Assembly (NCBI GenBank): GCA_012184525.1
Contig: WOFQ01000055.1
Coordinates: 124,001-188,000, forward strand
From: Xenoacremonium recifei
Lineage: Eukaryota > Ascomycota > Sordariomycetes > Hypocreales > Nectriaceae
DNA: 64,000 nt
Direction of reading: 5' to 3'
How positions within the stretch are numbered: position 1 is the stretch's first letter; every line of letters starts with the position of its first letter. Shown piece by piece: positions 61,508 to 64,000 of the stretch. The notes below the pieces were generated by a model that did not search any database, had not been told where the DNA came from, and saw only the letters and a program-made list of their open reading frames with translations. The translations under genes were made by a program, and so were the position numbers.

Positions 61508-62872
61508 CTACGGCGAAACGGGATTCAGTAAAGCTGACCTGACTCGCCAATCTCCCCAAGCCTGAGGCTGGGGTTCCTCCAGATACCATCCGTCATCGCC
61601 GCGCGGCGAGTACTGCGACAGCGAGTGATGGAACTTGATACCCGGCGGCAAGGAACCATCAGGGCTAGCATCATCAGCAAAGGTGACACGCTCACTGTCC
61701 CGTTCATCGTCAAAGTCCACGATGCCCCCAGCCGTATCCTCGGCCAAGCTTGGCATCCGCTCCAGCCACTGTCGCTCATCGAGGGCGCACCGGATGGCAG
61801 TCTGGATAGACTCCTGGTCATACGTAAAGCTGGGGCACTGCAGTCGGACTTCAGTGATGAGTCGTTTGCGCGGGTAGCTGTAGATATTCTCGAAGAAGAA
61901 CATCAGCTCCTTGGGCCCGAGCTTGGCGTACGTCTTGACGATGCGTCCCCAGGGGCTTTGGTCAGTCCAACCGCGGAGCAGAGACTGAGGTCGGTCAGCG
62001 GTCTCGATGTAGGGAGTGCCACTCAATTCCTGGATACGCGTATTAGTTGCCGGCCAAATGCATTCTCTGGTATCAAGACTCACGCGCTGATGCTGGTTGG
62101 GGTCTAGACGTGGGCAGATATAATGAAGGACCACGTCCTTCATCGATTCTACCAGGTCCATGAGTTCCAACAGCTCGGTTGTAGAGTGGTACCGCATCTG
62201 ACTGGTCCTGATATCGTCCACGAAGGGTTCCGGTAGGCCCGCGCGGGGTCTCTCGAAATCCCCATGGAAGTAGAACCCGTAGAGCCACCAGCGATAAAAG
62301 GCCCTTCGAAACCTTTCCGCCTCATGAGGTCGCAAAGTGCGGCAGTCCTCGGGTTGGTGAAACCACCGCATCTGGGGGAACCTCTCCTCCCAGCTTCGCA
62401 CCAATCGACATTTCTCCAGGAGAGGACCAATGTCCTCCTCTGTCAAGATAGTCGTTTTCACGGCAGTCGAGACCGGCGCGTTTGGCTTCTTGGCCTTGGC
62501 GACCTCCTTAAAGCCGTTGGAGGTTGCAACCATATGAGCTGACCAAGCACCCGGCCTCGGAGCCAGGACAATGCCAGTATCTCTAGGGTGACGCCTAAAG
62601 ATGATCTTGCGAGGCGTATAAATTCCGTTGGAGGCTGCCAGGTCTTCGCTTGACGCAGTGTAGATCTGCAAAAGCTCATCGAACGGGCTGAAGTCGCGAG
62701 CGAGGACTGGGAGTAGAATAGACACCTTCTTCTGCGAAAAGAGGTCATGTAGTGACCGATTGACTGCGCAGAGGTTGAAAATCCCGGGTAAATCTAGGTG
62801 ATGATAGATGTCGAGAAGAATCTCGATAGGGAGCTCTGTCAGACAGAGCGCTGACTTGGAGGTTGACGTCAT
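61508..62872 (-). CDS. F-box protein
   Basis: Predicted substrate adaptor of an SCF ubiquitin ligase, target unknown. The open frame is 454 codons. It contains a likely 54-nt intron (62030-62083: GTGAGT donor, CTAAT branch-like site, TATCCAG acceptor) that is in frame and stop-free. Spliced exons 62084-62872 and 61508-62029 give 436 residues. The F-box is at residues about 10-50: LTELPIEILLDIYHHLDLPGIFNLCAVNRSLHDLF, matching the LPxEILxxI...L...L..VNR pattern. The rest has no recognised repeats; it is rich in Trp and Arg, with segments such as FRRAFYRWWLYGFYFHG. This resembles the many expanded F-box genes of filamentous fungi. ATG at 62872 is the first in frame. Confidence 0.83.
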   Translation of the reverse strand: MTSTSKSALCLTELPIEILLDIYHHLDLPGIFNLCAVNRSLHDLFSQKKVSILLPVLARDFSPFDELLQIYTASSEDLAASNGIYTPRKIIFRRHPRDTGIVLAPRPGAWSAHMVATSNGFKEVAKAKKPNAPVSTAVKTTILTEEDIGPLLEKCRLVRSWEERFPQMRWFHQPEDCRTLRPHEAERFRRAFYRWWLYGFYFHGDFERPRAGLPEPFVDDIRTSQMRYHSTTELLELMDLVESMKDVVLHYICPRLDPNQHQRVSLDTRECIWPATNTRIQELSGTPYIETADRPQSLLRGWTDQSPWGRIVKTYAKLGPKELMFFFENIYSYPRKRLITEVRLQCPSFTYDQESIQTAIRCALDERQWLERMPSLAEDTAGGIVDFDDERDSERVTFADDASPDGSLPPGIKFHHSLSQYSPRGDDGWYLEEPQPQAWGDWRVRSALLNPVSP

Positions 62873-63837
62873 GTTGGGTAGGTGTAGGTCTGAGATCGTG
62901 ATACAGAGGGTTTGAGATATGTTGTCCAGAGATGGTCAGAGGGAATACAGAATTTGACTCCAGGGGATTGGATCTAGGATTGTAATCGAGAATTGTTCGC
63001 CTTCTTCAATGGTGTAGTAATGTGACGTTTTCTCCAAGATTGAAGATGTTATCGCCGAACGCCTGCTTCAGAGACAAGCCAATTCCACAATGGATAATTC
63101 TGATCCTGGTCAGATCTCATCAATTTAGAGGTTCCAAGATGCTTACCAATAATTCTGTTCATATTGTAGTATGGATGTTTGCCCAAAAGGCAGATCGAAA
63201 GTGTGGCAACGGTTGTCACCTTTCGCTATCAAGGAGCGAGATCGATCAGTGATCTCACACAGCAGCCGCAATGGGAGCCCGTAAAGTCTGACCCCGGAAC
63301 ACGAAGAGTCAGGACACACCCTCGCACACAATTGCAAGGGAAAAGAGACAAGAAGAGTGGTATTGGGGCCTCCAAGCTCCCCTCTAACCTCACAGCGTTA
63401 TCACTGCAAGGCGTATAGCAACGGGACTCAAAGCTTGGCCACCCCGGCGTTGGGGCTTGAAACAGGGCAAAAGATGCACTTGGCCATCGGCTCAACGGCC
63501 GGAAAAGGTTCCATCGCAGTCAATACTAACATCGCGCGAGTAGCAATGCTGAATTGAGGCAGGGAACGGTGGATGGAGAGATGCAAGTTGCAAAAGGAGA
63601 TGACTGACACGGCATGATTGGGGGTCATGTTGATACCAAATTCCCGGCGTTTTACCGGCCCGTCATCGCCTCGCGCATGGACTCTCAACCTGAGGATGCA
63701 ACTTTGATGAGGTTACAAACTGCGACATTCAAAATGCTGTCTGTAAATAAATGATATTCTTTTAAATTGCCATAAACTCCTGAATCCTGTTTTGAAGACC
63801 CCGCAACCCAGACTGTCCAAAGGTATCATCACAAAGT
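62873..63837. other. Intergenic region, F-box gene promoter
   Basis: Both flanking genes are on minus. Short frames on either strand (63022-63252, 63179-63418, 63229-63495) show no coding character. No RNA gene is visible. Confidence 0.5.
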
Positions 63838-64000
63838 CTAAGCGAACAACATCTTCGAATCTAGCTCGTCCCGCGGCGCCCGCTGGCCACCCGCAGTTCG
63901 CAGTCCCAGATTGCCCTTCTTCGATAACCGTTCCACCGTCTGCTCAGCCCGGGCATTGTGCCTCGACGCCTTCGTCCTCCGAATGTCGGCGCGAATCTGG
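63838..64000 (-). CDS. 3' end of an unrecognised gene (cut by the window edge)
   Basis: A minus-strand frame is open from the right edge to a TAG at 63838-63840, encoding about 53 C-terminal residues. These are highly basic and helical (IRADIRRTKASRHNARAEQ, VERLSKKGNLGLR) and end in DELDSKMLFA. Composition and codon use look coding, and the AT-rich sequence after the stop looks like a 3' UTR. The piece is too short to name a family. Confidence 0.5.
   Translation of the reverse strand, partial: QIRADIRRTKASRHNARAEQTVERLSKKGNLGLRTAGGQRAPRDELDSKMLFA

Overview
This is 64 kb of a filamentous ascomycete nuclear genome (Pezizomycotina, probably Sordariomycetes; species not determinable by eye). The evidence is short GT-AG introns (mostly 45-85 nt, with CTAAC/CTGAC branch sites), compact genes on both strands, two Zn(II)2Cys6 regulators, and a Polycomb SUZ12 gene, which many other fungal lineages (for example Aspergillus) lack. 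I support 22 protein-coding genes, one of them cut by the right edge, plus a decayed transposon fragment at the left edge. I saw no rRNA, tRNA, CRISPR array or biosynthetic cluster.

Layout. 1-475: transposase remnant. 2297-10439: TFIIH subunit TFB1 (+), a mitochondrial Msp1-type AAA ATPase (-), a Zn2Cys6 factor (+). 11334-26458: a housekeeping block, mostly mitochondrial or metabolic: ATP synthase beta (ATP2, -, 8 exons), glycogen branching enzyme (GBE1, -, 8 exons), a SAM methyltransferase (-), mitochondrial ClpX (+), cytochrome oxidase subunit V (COX5, -), an MFS exporter (-). 27378-29638: a second Zn2Cys6 factor, divergent from the MFS gene. 30168-30470: a 44- or 58-residue membrane protein (-). 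30902-39325: the replication pair MUS7/MMS22 and ORC5 (+). 39821-44758: a SLY41-like triose-phosphate-translocator protein (-) and splicing factor CUS1/SF3B2 (+). 46649-52982: SUZ12 (-) and an LRR-like nuclear-looking protein (+). 54000-56855: an arginine/serine-rich protein (-) whose first intron appears to contain another gene. 57631-62872: class II histone deacetylase HDA1 (-) and an F-box protein (-). 63838-64000: 3' end of an unrecognised gene (-).

Genes acting together: ATP2, COX5, ClpX, the AAA ATPase and perhaps the small membrane protein serve mitochondria; TFB1, CUS1 and the RS-rich protein serve transcription and splicing; MUS7 and ORC5 serve replication; SUZ12 and HDA1 are chromatin repressors. 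Clustering is probably incidental, except for the divergent MFS/Zn2Cys6 pair.

Most notable points: a complete PHD finger at the SUZ12 C-terminus that appears only after the last intron is removed; a 241-codon same-strand ORF inside a 1.2-kb intron of the RS-rich gene; a cluster of eight CAATTG palindromes over ATP2 intron 1 and promoter, sharing a 10-mer with COX5 intron 1; and closely spaced CGG/CCG inverted repeats in the MFS/Zn2Cys6 divergent promoter. Exon boundaries were read by eye from splice signals, reading frame and protein-family continuity.
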